From: Methylobacterium sp. 77
Lineage (GTDB): Bacteria; Pseudomonadota; Alphaproteobacteria; Rhizobiales; Beijerinckiaceae
DNA: 64,000 nucleotides
Reading direction: 5' to 3'
NCBI RefSeq assembly: GCF_000372825.1
Contig: NZ_KB910516.1
Span: forward strand, 4,084,011-4,148,010
The position numbers and the translations under genes were made by a program. This document shows, one piece after another, positions 54,644-64,000 of this stretch (position 1 is its first letter; each line of letters begins with the position of its first letter). The notes beneath the pieces are model-generated. The model was not told where the DNA came from and ran no database searches. It worked only from the letters and a program-made list of their open reading frames with translations.

Positions 54644-55627
54644 TCAGGGGGAACCGTTCGTCGGCGCGGCCTCGATCCGACGCAGGACGAAGGTGGTGCC
54701 GACTTCCGGCTCGCGCCGCCAATGGTTCTCTCCCGCCGGCACCAGGCCGACCACGTGCCCGCGCCGGGCGACGAGGGTGAGCCGGCCCGGCGCGCCCTGC
54801 CAGGAAGCCGGATCGAACGTCGTCAACCCGCTGTCGCGACAGCCGTCGAGGACGCGCACGGGGGAAGCGCCGCCCTCCGCCGGCTTCAGTTCGAGGCGGC
54901 AGACATCCTGCTCGCGGTAACGGTCGAGGGCGTAGGTGCCGGCCGTCGGGCGCTCGCCGGTGCCGGACGTCTCCGTGCCGGGCGCGGCCGCCTTCGCCGG
55001 GTCGTCGCGTCCGAGCTGGAACGCGGAATCGCGCCCGTCCGGCCCCGGCGGGGGCGGGGGCGCCATCGCCACGATCTGCAGCGGGACGAGGCTGTAGACC
55101 TCACCGTTCTCGGCCCGCGCCATCAGGCTGCGCTTGTCGTCGCGAATCTTGAACATCAGGATCGGCCGGACGTTCTTGTCCACCAGACGGACCGCGCCAT
55201 CCACGAACAGCCAGGCCGCGACCTCGTTGAGGATCGGCAGGGCGCGGCGGCATCCGGCGGGAAACGACAGACGCCGCCCGCTATCGAAACTCTGGACCGC
55301 GAGGGTCATGACGCAGCGCCGGGTGCTGCCGTCCCGCGACAGGTCCCAGGTGCCCGGAACGCCTTCGATGGTCTGCGGCAGGGTTTCGACGAAAGCGGCC
55401 GGCGGGCTTGCCGCGGCGGGTGTCTCGGACATGCCGGGCGTGGCGGGGACCTCCGGCACCGCCGGAGCGGGAGGCGCTTCCGGGACGGCCGGCGAAGCGG
55501 GCGTCGTCTGAGGAGCGCCTTGAGGCGCCCCTTGAGCCATTCCCTGGGCAGTGGCCGGGCCGGCCATCAGCGCGAACGCCGTCAGGCCGACGAGAAAGCG
55601 CGAGCGGGACGCCATCTGGCGGATCAT
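54644..55627 (-). CDS. Exported protein with tandem AprI/Inh-type domains
   Basis: A 327-residue protein. Signal peptide MASRSRFLVGLTAFALMAGPATAQ (residues 5-28) is followed by a Pro/Ala-rich linker. Two AprI/Inh-type domains follow: domain 1 with PGTWDLSRDGSTRRCVMTL and domain 2 with TYALDRYREQDVCRLELKP and FVLRR at the end. Each keeps the W/Y-x-L-x-R-x-C-x-L pattern. Such small beta-barrels inhibit metalloproteases or serve as outer-membrane lipoproteins (Omp19-like); a cysteine for lipidation is not at the signal end. ATG at 55627 overlaps the dehydrogenase stop (ATGA). No protease is nearby. Confidence 0.75.
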   Translation of the reverse strand: MIRQMASRSRFLVGLTAFALMAGPATAQGMAQGAPQGAPQTTPASPAVPEAPPAPAVPEVPATPGMSETPAAASPPAAFVETLPQTIEGVPGTWDLSRDGSTRRCVMTLAVQSFDSGRRLSFPAGCRRALPILNEVAAWLFVDGAVRLVDKNVRPILMFKIRDDKRSLMARAENGEVYSLVPLQIVAMAPPPPPGPDGRDSAFQLGRDDPAKAAAPGTETSGTGERPTAGTYALDRYREQDVCRLELKPAEGGASPVRVLDGCRDSGLTTFDPASWQGAPGRLTLVARRGHVVGLVPAGENHWRREPEVGTTFVLRRIEAAPTNGSP

Positions 55628-56604
55628 CGCGCGGCCTCGGTGCCATGCCCGCCGAAGGGCGTTTCCGGCACCGGCGTCAGCGGCCCCTTGCCGGAGAACC
55701 AGGACAGCAGGTTGTCGACCACGAGGCGGCCCATGACTTCGCGGGTATGGACGGAGCCGGAGCCCACATGCGGCAGCAGGACGACGCGTTCGAGGCCGAG
55801 GAACGCCTCCGGCACCCGAGGTTCGGTGGCGAAGACGTCGAGCCCCGCGCCATGGATCGTGCCCGATCGCAGGGCTTCGATCAGCGCGGGCTCGTCGATG
55901 AGGCTGCCGCGGGCGACGTTGACGACGATGCCCTGTGGGCCGAGCGCCTCGAAGACGTCGGCGTTCACGATCCCGTTCGTCCCCGGCCCGCCGGGTGCCA
56001 CGACGATGAGGACGTCCACCGCCTGCGCCATCCCCAGCAGGGTCGGATGGAAGCCGTAGGCCACGTCCTCCTGTCGGCGGCGGCCATGATAGGAGAGGGT
56101 CACGCCGAAGCCCTCGAGACGCTGGGCGATGGCCCGCCCGATCCGCCCCAGCCCGAGGATGCCGACATGGCGGCCGCGCAGGGTCGCGGTGAGCGGGTAG
56201 GTTCGCGTCGGCCAGTGCCCGGCGCGGAGGTATCGGTCCGCTTGGGGGATCTCGCGCACCGTCGCCAGCAGCAATCCGAGGGCGAGGTCGGCGACCTCGT
56301 CGGAGAGCACGTCGGGCGTGTTGGTGACGACGACGCCCCGCTTCGCTGCCGCCGTCACGTCGATCGTGTCGTAGCCGACGCCGAAGCTCGCGACGATCTC
56401 GAGATGGGGCAGCCGTTCGATCAGCGTGCCGTCGACGGGCGCCTGTGCGCCGGTCGCCATGGCGCGGATGCGCGGGCCGATCTCGCGATAGAACGCGTCG
56501 AGATCTGGCGCCGTATCGGCGCGGTGGAGGGTGAAGGCGGCGGCGAGCGCCTCCATCACGCTCGGCTGCATCGGCTTCAGGAGCAACAGGTCGGCAGGCT
56601 GCAT
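55624..56604 (-). CDS. D-isomer-specific 2-hydroxyacid dehydrogenase (hydroxypyruvate/glyoxylate reductase type)
   Basis: A 326-residue NAD(P)-dependent dehydrogenase. Rossmann motif VGILGLGRIGRAIAQRL, then catalytic Arg in VNVARGSLIDE, Glu in the FATEPRVPE region, and His in LLPHVGSGS. The start 56604 (MQPADLLLL) is preferred; an in-frame extension lacks similarity. It may reduce hydroxypyruvate or glyoxylate; in a serine-cycle methylotroph this would fit, but the sequence alone does not decide. Its stop overlaps the start of the Inh-domain gene, an odd pairing. Confidence 0.9.
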   Translation of the reverse strand: MQPADLLLLKPMQPSVMEALAAAFTLHRADTAPDLDAFYREIGPRIRAMATGAQAPVDGTLIERLPHLEIVASFGVGYDTIDVTAAAKRGVVVTNTPDVLSDEVADLALGLLLATVREIPQADRYLRAGHWPTRTYPLTATLRGRHVGILGLGRIGRAIAQRLEGFGVTLSYHGRRRQEDVAYGFHPTLLGMAQAVDVLIVVAPGGPGTNGIVNADVFEALGPQGIVVNVARGSLIDEPALIEALRSGTIHGAGLDVFATEPRVPEAFLGLERVVLLPHVGSGSVHTREVMGRLVVDNLLSWFSGKGPLTPVPETPFGGHGTEAAR

Positions 56605-56862
56605 GTCGCGCTCGGTATCCGTCGCCGGGACTGGCCCGTGGGAACACACGGCTTTAATCCGCGCCCCAGGCAGGGTCCAGCTTCGGAAACGTCACGCGGC
56701 GGCCGAGCTCGCCATGCGGCGCGGGGGCGGCAGTCATGACCCCGATGCGCTCCGTGCGCCCGCCTACTTCCAAGCGGGCCATTCGAACACTACTAAAGAG
56801 GAGCGGGAACGAAACCGCTCGCCCACAAGCCCGTCACCGACGAGAACCGAAACAGCCACGCC

Positions 56863-58278
<1,416 letters not shown>

Positions 58279-58382
58279 CGACCAAGCTTGGGCGGAATCC
58301 ATGAAACGGGCCGGAATCGCGATTGACGCGGCCGGCCCAGCCGCCTAAACGAAGCACCGCGTCGGCAGCGAGCTGCCGACGA

Positions 58383-58467
58383 GCCCAGGTGGCGGAATTG
58401 GTAGACGCGCTGGTTTCAGGTACCAGTCTTGCAAGAGGTGAAGGTTCGAGTCCTTTCCTGGGCACCA
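58383..58467 (+). tRNA. tRNA-Leu, anticodon CAG
   Basis: 85-base tRNA with acceptor GCCCAGG / CCTGGGC and the CCA end encoded. D-arm is GGCGGAATTGGTAGACGC, the anticodon loop TTCAGGT sits between CTGGT and ACCAG, giving anticodon CAG (codon CTG). The variable arm is a class II long arm, and the T-arm contains GGTTCGAGTCC. All stems pair well. Confidence 0.97.
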
Positions 58468-58470
58468 AGC

Positions 58471-58502
58471 AAAAACTAAGTCATTGATTTTACTTAGTTT
58501 TT
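58471..58502 (+). terminator. Terminator of tRNA-Leu
   Basis: Perfect 11-base stem AAAAACTAAGT (58471-58481) / ACTTAGTTTTT (58492-58502) with a 10-base loop, ending in five T. Unusually AT-rich for this genome. It starts three bases after the tRNA. Confidence 0.75.
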
Positions 58503-58979
58503 AGCCCCGCTTTCCGCACCTTGTCGACCGGGGCGGGATGAATCGGAGCCCCTCCGGCCAATCGGGCATTGGCCGCGGTTCTGGCATAGGTTGCACTTTA
58601 TCGTCTCCCCGGCGCCCATCCCGAGAAGACCATTGAGCTGCGCTGTCTTGGCGCCAGCTTCAGCCGCACGTCGGTTCCCAACCTAGTTCTGTCCGTGCGC
58701 AGCGCCGGGCACTTTAGCCGAGCGGCAGGCCTTCCCGAACTACGTCCAGAATAGTTCCTCGGTGAAGGCGAGCCAACGCTCTTGTTCGCGAAACCGGAGG
58801 GAAAGGCTTCTCGCATCAATTCGCGACAGTTGCTTGCCTCTTTTCAGACTTCCAAAACTCAATCATGTGCGACATCGCACTCACACTGCCGGTCTGACCG
58901 ACCCGGACACAGACGCGCAAACTACGCTCGTCATGCTTTGTCCTGCCCCGATCCTTGCGGTGGCCGGATATATTCGACC
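58503..58979. other. Gene-poor region after tRNA-Leu
   Basis: 477 bases with no recognisable gene. Base composition is noticeably more A+T-rich than its surroundings in parts (58800-58860), and codon structure is absent. Position behind a tRNA-Leu 3' end would suit a decayed integration scar, but no integrase fragment or repeated tRNA end was found. Confidence 0.4.
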
Positions 58980-59210
58980 ATGAGCCTTTCACCTTATCTG
59001 CAACGTCTCGGCATCGTCCTGATCGCCGCTGCTCTCGTCATGGGGCCGATCGCCGATCCCATGCCGGTGCTGATCGCTTATGGCACCGCTGGGTTGCTTC
59101 TCGCCACGTGCAGCATCGTCGACCTGATGTCCTGTCGCTCTTCGTCGTCCATGGATAATGCCGCCGCGGCGAGGCGCGCCATCCGCAGCGGTGCACGTCG
59201 AACCGTCTGA
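58980..59210 (+). CDS. Small two-helix membrane protein, unknown
   Basis: 76 residues: helix 1 LGIVLIAAALVMGPIA, helix 2 VLIAYGTAGLLLATCSIV, then a polar, Ser/Arg-rich tail (RSSSSMDNAAAARRAIRSGARRTV in total, quoted in part). No convincing ribosome site. It converges on the phosphatase gene. It could be a spurious frame, but the clear two-helix hydrophobicity and the early stop favour a real small protein. Confidence 0.45.
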   Translation: MSLSPYLQRLGIVLIAAALVMGPIADPMPVLIAYGTAGLLLATCSIVDLMSCRSSSSMDNAAAARRAIRSGARRTV

Positions 59211-59244
59211 TCGGGTCCAAATCTCCGGGCCCGAAGCTCTTGCA

Positions 59245-59922
59245 TCAACGGCCCGGCACCATCCCGACTTGCAGGAAATCGACAGCCGGACCGATCTCAT
59301 CGGTGAACACGCCCGCTGTGAGGAAACGCCCGAAGACGCAGGCCGTGTCGAGATTCGTCCGGAAGGGGCGGATGTCCGGACGGCCGCTCTTCTGCGGCGT
59401 GTGTCCGTGAACCACGTGCTTGCCGAAGTCGAAATCCTCGGTGAGGAAAGGCTTTCGGATCCAGAGCCTTGCCTCCACGTCCGGGTCGATGCCGCTTCGC
59501 CCGGGTCGAAACCCGGCATGGACGTAGTAGCGCCGCTCGTCCTCGTGGACGGTGGCGAGGCCTGACATCCAGTTGAGCGCATCGCGCGGCAATTCCTCAG
59601 GATCCTCGATTCCGAACGAGGCGAGCGTGGTCTGGCCGCCGTTCTCGAGCCAGACGGACGCACCGAGCGGTTTCTCGTAGGCATCGAGCATCATCCGCTC
59701 GTGATTTCCCATGAGAAAACTCGCGTTGCCGTTCTCGGACCGATCGAGATCCCGCAACATCGTCAGGACGCCGTCGCTATCCGGTCCGCGGTCGACATAA
59801 TCGCCGAGGAAGACGAGACGGCGCGACCGACCCTCGCGATGACGCTCGATCTCGGCGAGGAGACGCGCGAGGGCGTCGGCACATCCGTGAATGTCGCCGA
59901 TCGCGTAGGTGAGGTGACTCAT
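59245..59922 (-). CDS. Calcineurin-like metallophosphoesterase (ApaH/PP-type)
   Basis: A 225-residue phosphatase with all signature motifs: GDIHG (residues 9-13), GDYVDRG, GNHE, HAGF and HGHTP. It belongs to the ApaH/serine-threonine phosphatase branch; ApaH members cut Ap4A and decap Np4-capped RNA. The ATG at 59922 overlaps the stop of the Suv3-like helicase (ATGA), so the two are translated together. Substrate not resolvable from sequence; an RNA-related role is suggested by its partner. Confidence 0.88.
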   Translation of the reverse strand: MSHLTYAIGDIHGCADALARLLAEIERHREGRSRRLVFLGDYVDRGPDSDGVLTMLRDLDRSENGNASFLMGNHERMMLDAYEKPLGASVWLENGGQTTLASFGIEDPEELPRDALNWMSGLATVHEDERRYYVHAGFRPGRSGIDPDVEARLWIRKPFLTEDFDFGKHVVHGHTPQKSGRPDIRPFRTNLDTACVFGRFLTAGVFTDEIGPAVDFLQVGMVPGR

Positions 59923-62060
59923 CGAACTCCCGGCCGTGCTCTGCGACGCTCGGCCTTGCGGGTCGCCGTCTCGCGCAGATGCTGCTCGATGACGGCATTG
60001 GCCCGGCCGCGCATGACACGGATCTGTTCGTCATCGTCGAAGGTTTCGGGAAAGCGGCGCGACAGCCAGAGATAGGCGCTCGCGAGCCGCACCGTCCGCT
60101 CCTGATAATCGAGTTCCCCGCCGAGATTGGCGCGGAGGGCCGGGACGGTGGTGCGCGAGGCTCGCGCCTGCGCCCACCGTTCCAGCATGGCGATGGCGAT
60201 CTCGTCGCGCCGGTTCACCGGGCAGACCGAGAAGGCGAACTTCTCTTCGATCGGCAGCCGGGCGCGATCGACGATCTTCGCGACGTCGAGAATTTCGTCG
60301 AGGGCCGAGGGCTGGAACGGCGATCCGGCATAGAAGGTGGCACGGGCGAAATGCGTCATCACCTCGCGCAGGCTCTCCGTCCGCATCTCCTCGGCGACGG
60401 AGCGGATCGCGATCAGGTCCGGTCGGACAAAGAATCGCGTATCGGCGGCCGGCGCCGTCGGTGCGCCGGCGAGTGCCGCCCGGATCGGTTCGATTCCGCT
60501 GGCATCCGTGGCCGCGACGTAACCGACATCCTGGTGACCGAAGCGGCCGGCACGTCCGGCGATCTGGCGGATTTCGGAATTGGTCAGGGCGCGCTCGCCG
60601 ACGCCGTCCCATTTCCGGGTCGCGGAGAAGACGATGCGCTTCAGCGGTCCGAGATTCAGGCCCATGCCGATCGCGTCGGTCGTCACCAAGACGGTGGCCT
60701 CCCCGGTGCGGAACCGCGCGGCCTCCGCGCGTCTCACTTCCGGAGACAGGGCGCCGTAGATCGTCGCCACGCTATGCCCGGCGGCGACTAGGATCTCGCG
60801 GTTCTCATGGACGGCGCGTCGCGAGAACGCGACGACCGCATCGCCCGGCTCCACCTTCTCGAGGGGGATCGGCTCGTCGAGGAGGACGAGGGGCGTCTTG
60901 CGGACGAAGGTGACCACCTCCAGCGACTCGTTGGCCGCTTCGGCCGCGCGGCGCACGGCGGCGAGCGCATCGTCCGAGCCGCAGACCACGACGGTCTTCG
61001 CCGGAATGCCGAACAGAGCATTGGTCCAGGCCCAGCCCCGGTCGGGATCGGACAGCATCTGAATTTCGTCGATCACGGCCACGTCGACGGGCCGCATCAG
61101 GTCGGCGGTCTCGATCGTCCGCGAGGTGTGGGTCGGCCTGTCCTCGCCGAGCACCTCTTCGCCGGTGACCATGCCGGCCTTGAGACCGCGCTCGGCCAGC
61201 CCCTCGTAATTCTCGAGGGCGAGAAGCCGTAGGGGTGCGAGATAGGTGCCCGTCGGGGCCGCCGCCAATACTTGCAGCGCCGCGTAGGTCTTGCCGGAAT
61301 TCGTCGGGCCCATATGGAAGACGATGCGGCGGCCGAGCCGCCGAGCCGCGCCGAACTTCTCGATATAGGCGCCGAACCCGACCTGATCGCGCAGCCGGCG
61401 CAGACGCGAATCCTCCCGCGCCACAACCTTGGCGCGCTTGCGCACCGGGGTCAGGGTATCGCTCATCGAATGGCCGAGATTGGGCCCGGCATGGAACACC
61501 CGCGAGCGGAGCGAGCGGTCCATATGGTCGATATAGGTGACGGCGTCCGCTCCGACCTCGCGCAGATCCGCCGTGATCGCGTCCCGCAGCCGCTCGAGGG
61601 AGGGGCGTAGGACCCGTGCCGTCTGGGCGGTGGTCTCGGCCGCCGCCATTCGCAACGTCTCGATGCGCCAGGTCGGGTCGTTGCGTTCCGCCATGCCGGA
61701 GACGATCTCGGCGGCGATGCCCTCCAAGGGCACGTCGACCCGAACATCCATGCGACCGCCATCGAGCAGCGGCAGCACCACGCGGACACGCCAGATTACG
61801 GTATCGTTCGCGGCGATCGTGACTTTCAGGCCGGGAACGTTTCTGGCAACCGCTTCCGCCCCCGTCCGGGCGAACGCGCTCTGTGCCTTCATCCGCCGGA
61901 GCGCCTTGCCGACGCGGGAATCTTCGACGAAGCCGCCGAATTCCGGGAGTTCGAGCTCGATCCGCAACGCTTCGATATCGATCGATCTCGGCGGAAGACC
62001 GATCCGGGCGACGGCTTCCATCAGAAGATCGGCGGTGGACTGAACGCGCTTTCGCGCCAT
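59919..62060 (-). CDS. Suv3-like RNA helicase (superfamily 2)
   Basis: A 713-residue helicase of the mitochondrial SUV3 type common in alphaproteobacteria. An N-terminal domain of about 235 residues has no named fold. The helicase core shows Walker A MGPTNSGKT (250-258), motif II DEIQ (331-334), TYLAPLRLLALE, VATIYGALSPEVRR, VTTDAIGMGLNL and motif VI QIAGRAGRFG. A C-terminal Suv3 domain follows. ATG 62060 is preferred over a TTG two codons upstream. Coupled to the phosphatase gene. Suv3 unwinds RNA for decay. Confidence 0.92.
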   Translation of the reverse strand: MARKRVQSTADLLMEAVARIGLPPRSIDIEALRIELELPEFGGFVEDSRVGKALRRMKAQSAFARTGAEAVARNVPGLKVTIAANDTVIWRVRVVLPLLDGGRMDVRVDVPLEGIAAEIVSGMAERNDPTWRIETLRMAAAETTAQTARVLRPSLERLRDAITADLREVGADAVTYIDHMDRSLRSRVFHAGPNLGHSMSDTLTPVRKRAKVVAREDSRLRRLRDQVGFGAYIEKFGAARRLGRRIVFHMGPTNSGKTYAALQVLAAAPTGTYLAPLRLLALENYEGLAERGLKAGMVTGEEVLGEDRPTHTSRTIETADLMRPVDVAVIDEIQMLSDPDRGWAWTNALFGIPAKTVVVCGSDDALAAVRRAAEAANESLEVVTFVRKTPLVLLDEPIPLEKVEPGDAVVAFSRRAVHENREILVAAGHSVATIYGALSPEVRRAEAARFRTGEATVLVTTDAIGMGLNLGPLKRIVFSATRKWDGVGERALTNSEIRQIAGRAGRFGHQDVGYVAATDASGIEPIRAALAGAPTAPAADTRFFVRPDLIAIRSVAEEMRTESLREVMTHFARATFYAGSPFQPSALDEILDVAKIVDRARLPIEEKFAFSVCPVNRRDEIAIAMLERWAQARASRTTVPALRANLGGELDYQERTVRLASAYLWLSRRFPETFDDDEQIRVMRGRANAVIEQHLRETATRKAERRRARPGVR

Positions 62061-62566
62061 GGGCAATCGATCCTCGGACTAGCGTGCCGGGCGGGGTCGC
62101 CGCGCGAGACCTTCTCGCGGGCGTCTGCGAGCAATCCCCGAGCCATGGAGACGCTGCCCGATCCCGGTCCCATCGCCTATCCTCGATATGTGGATAAGGC
62201 CGCCTTTTTCGAGACCGTCGCTCGCGCGCTGCGTCGAAGGAGGACGTCTCGCCCCTGCGACCTCGAACGGATCACGGATTTTTTGCGCCGGGCGAAAGTT
62301 CTGCCGGTTGCGAAATGCCTCACTTCCGTCACCGCCGCTGGGTCCGGTACGTCCGTGTCGTCCCGTCCGATCGATCGCTTCCGATTTCGTCGTAACAAAG
62401 GTTGGATCTAGCGGCTCGATAGGGCGAAGAATGGGAGCCGAATGCAGAATCTCCGCGTTCAGCTCTTGTCTCATCCAATACGGCACGGACTCCGTCAGGC
62501 CCGCCGGTCCGATGTGATGAGTGTTCGACGTCTCAGCGCGATCGCCGCCCCAGGAGGATGCCCAGC
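62061..62566. other. Divergent intergenic region before the acyl-CoA dehydrogenase gene
   Basis: 506 bases. A frame of 88 codons at 62145-62411 exists (METLPDPGPIAYPRYVDKAA...), but with no ribosome site and no recognisable similarity it is not called as a gene. No EcfG, LexA or dyad element was found; promoters for the helicase and the dehydrogenase must lie here. Confidence 0.4.
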
Positions 62567-63721
62567 GTGGACCAGCCGACACCGGTCGCTCAGAGCGTCG
62601 ATGCCACGGGTGCCGCCAGAATCGCCGCGCGGTTCGCTGCCTCACGGGCGGCAGATCAAGACCATGATGGCGGGTTTCCCGAAGCGGATGTGGAGCATCT
62701 CCGGACGCTCGGCCTGCTCGCCGCTCCGATCCCTCGGGACGAGGATGGCGCCGGCCTCGGGGAAGAGCCGGGTGCCTCCGACCTGTGCGACGTGCTGCGC
62801 ATTATCGGGAGCGGAAGTCTCGCCCTCGGCCGGATCTATGAAGGGCATGTCAATGCCCTGCAACTGGTCGCCCGCTACGGCGATGCATCTCAGCGCGCAC
62901 GGCTCTTCGCCGATGCCAGGAGGGGGCACCTCTTCGGCGTCTGGAATACCGAACCTGCCGATGATGGGCTGAAGCTCGTGGAGCAGCCCGGCGGCTACCG
63001 GCTGAAGGGCGGCAAGATCCTGGCATCCGGCGCCGGTTTCGTCACCCGCCCCCTTGTCACGGCCCGCACCATCCCCAGCGACGTCGCCTACATGGTCGTG
63101 GCGGATCTCGCGCCCGGCACGCGGGCCGATCTGTCCGACTGGCGCGCGCACGGCATGCGTGCCTCGGCCACGGGAAAGGTCGATCTGACCGGCCTGGACA
63201 TTCCGCCGGACGGGCTGCTCGGTGACCCGGATTCCTACTCGCGGCAACCCTATTTCTTCGGTGGCGCCTGGCGTTTCGCTGCGGTCCAGCTCGGGGGGAT
63301 CGAGGCCGTGCTCGATATCTGGCGCGAGCATCTTCGCCGGACCGGCCGCGGTCACGATCCGCATCAATCGGCACGGCTGGGGGAGGGGCTCGTCGCCACC
63401 GAGACGGCGCGCCTCTGGGTCGAGCGCGCCGCGCGCCTCGTCTTCGAGGACGACCTGCATCCTGATCGGATCGTGGCCTACGTCCATCTGGCACGGACCT
63501 CGGTCGAGGCCGCGGGGATGACGGTGTTGCAGCTCGCTCAGCGCTCGGTCGGACTGCAGGGCTTCCTGCGCGATCATCCCCTCGAGCGCGCCTCGCGCGA
63601 TCTCGCCACCTATCTGCGTCAGCCGGCACCGGATTTCGCCCTGACCTCCGCCGCGCGCTATGTCTTGGAGGAGACCGTTTCCGCCGGCGATCTGTGGCGT
63701 GATTCCGGAGAGGTGCCATGA
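62567..63721 (+). CDS. Acyl-CoA dehydrogenase family protein
   Basis: A 384-residue acyl-CoA dehydrogenase-like flavoprotein with N-terminal helical domain (VEHLRTLGLLAAPIPRDEDGAG), beta domain (GHLFGVWNTEPADDG, GGYRLKGGKILASGAGF) and C-terminal helical domain (LARTSVEAAGMTVLQLAQRSVGLQGF). AGGAGG lies 9 bases before GTG 62567, better than ATG 62558 where it touches the codon. The usual catalytic Glu is not obvious, so it may act on an unusual acyl group. Its stop overlaps the methyltransferase start (ATGA): first gene of an operon that leaves the window. Confidence 0.82.
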   Translation: MDQPTPVAQSVDATGAARIAARFAASRAADQDHDGGFPEADVEHLRTLGLLAAPIPRDEDGAGLGEEPGASDLCDVLRIIGSGSLALGRIYEGHVNALQLVARYGDASQRARLFADARRGHLFGVWNTEPADDGLKLVEQPGGYRLKGGKILASGAGFVTRPLVTARTIPSDVAYMVVADLAPGTRADLSDWRAHGMRASATGKVDLTGLDIPPDGLLGDPDSYSRQPYFFGGAWRFAAVQLGGIEAVLDIWREHLRRTGRGHDPHQSARLGEGLVATETARLWVERAARLVFEDDLHPDRIVAYVHLARTSVEAAGMTVLQLAQRSVGLQGFLRDHPLERASRDLATYLRQPAPDFALTSAARYVLEETVSAGDLWRDSGEVP

Positions 63722-64000
63722 CGCGTCATTCGCAGACGATGCCGCCGGACTATTTCGAGAATCGCTATGCCGGCGATCCCGACCCCTGGCAATTCACCAC
63801 CAGCACCTACGAGGCCGGGAAATACGCCGCGACCTTAGATGCCTTGCCCAAGGCGCATTACGCGTCGGCACTCGAAATCGGCTGCTCGATCGGGGTGTTC
63901 ACCAACGCCCTGGCGTCCCGGTGCGATGCCCTCATTGCCGTCGACACGGCGGAGAAAGCCCTCGAACAGGCGCGCGAACGCTGCGCGTCGGCACGGCAGG
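63718..64000 (+). CDS. SAM-dependent methyltransferase, NodS-like (3' truncated)
   Basis: The first 94 codons of a class I methyltransferase. N-terminal PPDYFENRYAGDPDPWQFTTSTYEAGKY is typical of NodS-like methyltransferases, followed by the SAM-binding motif ALEIGCSIGVFTNALA and motif II DALIAVDTAEKALEQAR. The gene runs off the window end. It is coupled to the acyl-CoA dehydrogenase by a 4-base overlap; NodS-type enzymes methylate amino groups of sugar derivatives, so the operon may decorate a glycan or lipid (inference). Confidence 0.85.
   Translation, partial: MTRHSQTMPPDYFENRYAGDPDPWQFTTSTYEAGKYAATLDALPKAHYASALEIGCSIGVFTNALASRCDALIAVDTAEKALEQARERCASARQ

Noticed and set aside
62145..62411. 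88-codon frame upstream of the acyl-CoA dehydrogenase gene
   Set aside because: No ribosome site, biased Arg-rich composition and no recognisable features.

Overview
The window is a dense, high-GC chromosomal segment of an alphaproteobacterium, most likely a Methylobacterium or Methylorubrum relative (family level is inference). The pointers are an intracellular polyhydroxybutyrate depolymerase, a BA14K-type glycine-rich protein, a PQQ-type sorbosone dehydrogenase, EcfG-type promoters (GGAAC-N16/17-CGTT), an alphaproteobacterial SOS box (GTTC-N7-GTTC) and the general protein flavour. No transposase, phage gene or CRISPR array was seen, so this looks like core chromosome. About 58 protein genes and one tRNA gene are called. 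Many neighbouring genes overlap as ATGA, GTGA or TGATG, implying translational coupling.

Layout. 1-6.3 kb: 3' part of dadA, thiC with its TPP riboswitch (minus strand), a glycine-rich BA14K protein, a probably exported hydroxyisourate hydrolase followed by OHCU decarboxylase, and a DUF2721 protein. 6.4-12.1 kb: a D-glucarate catabolic cluster (gudP transporter, LysR regulator, gudD, garL-type aldolase, garR). The same LysR-type operator plus promoter stands before both gudP and gudD. 12.1-19.4 kb: a Blh-type phosphatase, a GNAT protein coupled to an Orn/Lys/Arg decarboxylase, a CorA-like transporter, a small membrane protein, ppk2 and an enoyl-CoA hydratase. 19.5-25.4 kb: an OprB-like porin, a DUF4166/DCC pair, a succinate-semialdehyde-type dehydrogenase, a class II glutamine amidotransferase and a lone receiver. 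25.4-36.7 kb: rpsU, phaZ, a GST, a low-complexity protein, an OmpR/EnvZ-type two-component system, a bilobed aspartic peptidase-like protein, a class A beta-lactamase, ubiK, ybjN, proC and a TetR regulator. 36.7-41.7 kb: an EcfG-controlled DUF4142 gene, two inverted REP-like repeats, polA and a HEPN/MNT pair. 41.7-49.7 kb: an EcfG-preceded sorbosone dehydrogenase, a YihY protein, a KefB/YbaL antiporter, then the radical SAM-UdgX operon with an SOS box, and recX. 49.8-58.5 kb: an orphan TAXI receptor, a fused MFS/spermidine-synthase protein, slyX, trhO, a hydroxyacid dehydrogenase coupled to a tandem AprI/Inh protein, leuC and tRNA-Leu(CAG). 58.5-64 kb: a tiny membrane protein, a Suv3-like RNA helicase coupled to an ApaH/PP-like phosphatase, and the start of an acyl-CoA dehydrogenase/NodS-like methyltransferase operon cut by the window edge.

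The most interesting unit is the two-gene operon at 46.3-49.0 kb: a radical SAM protein of unknown reaction with a C-terminal helix-hairpin-helix, followed with one base of overlap by a DUF4130-UdgX fusion that keeps the His-bearing loop of covalent uracil-DNA cross-linking enzymes. A perfect GTTC-N7-GTTC LexA-type site lies 19 bases before the first start codon, which points to a DNA-damage-induced repair system whose chemistry has not been described. Other good leads are the duplicated T-N11-A operators of the glucarate cluster, the two EcfG promoters, and the Suv3 helicase/phosphatase pair.
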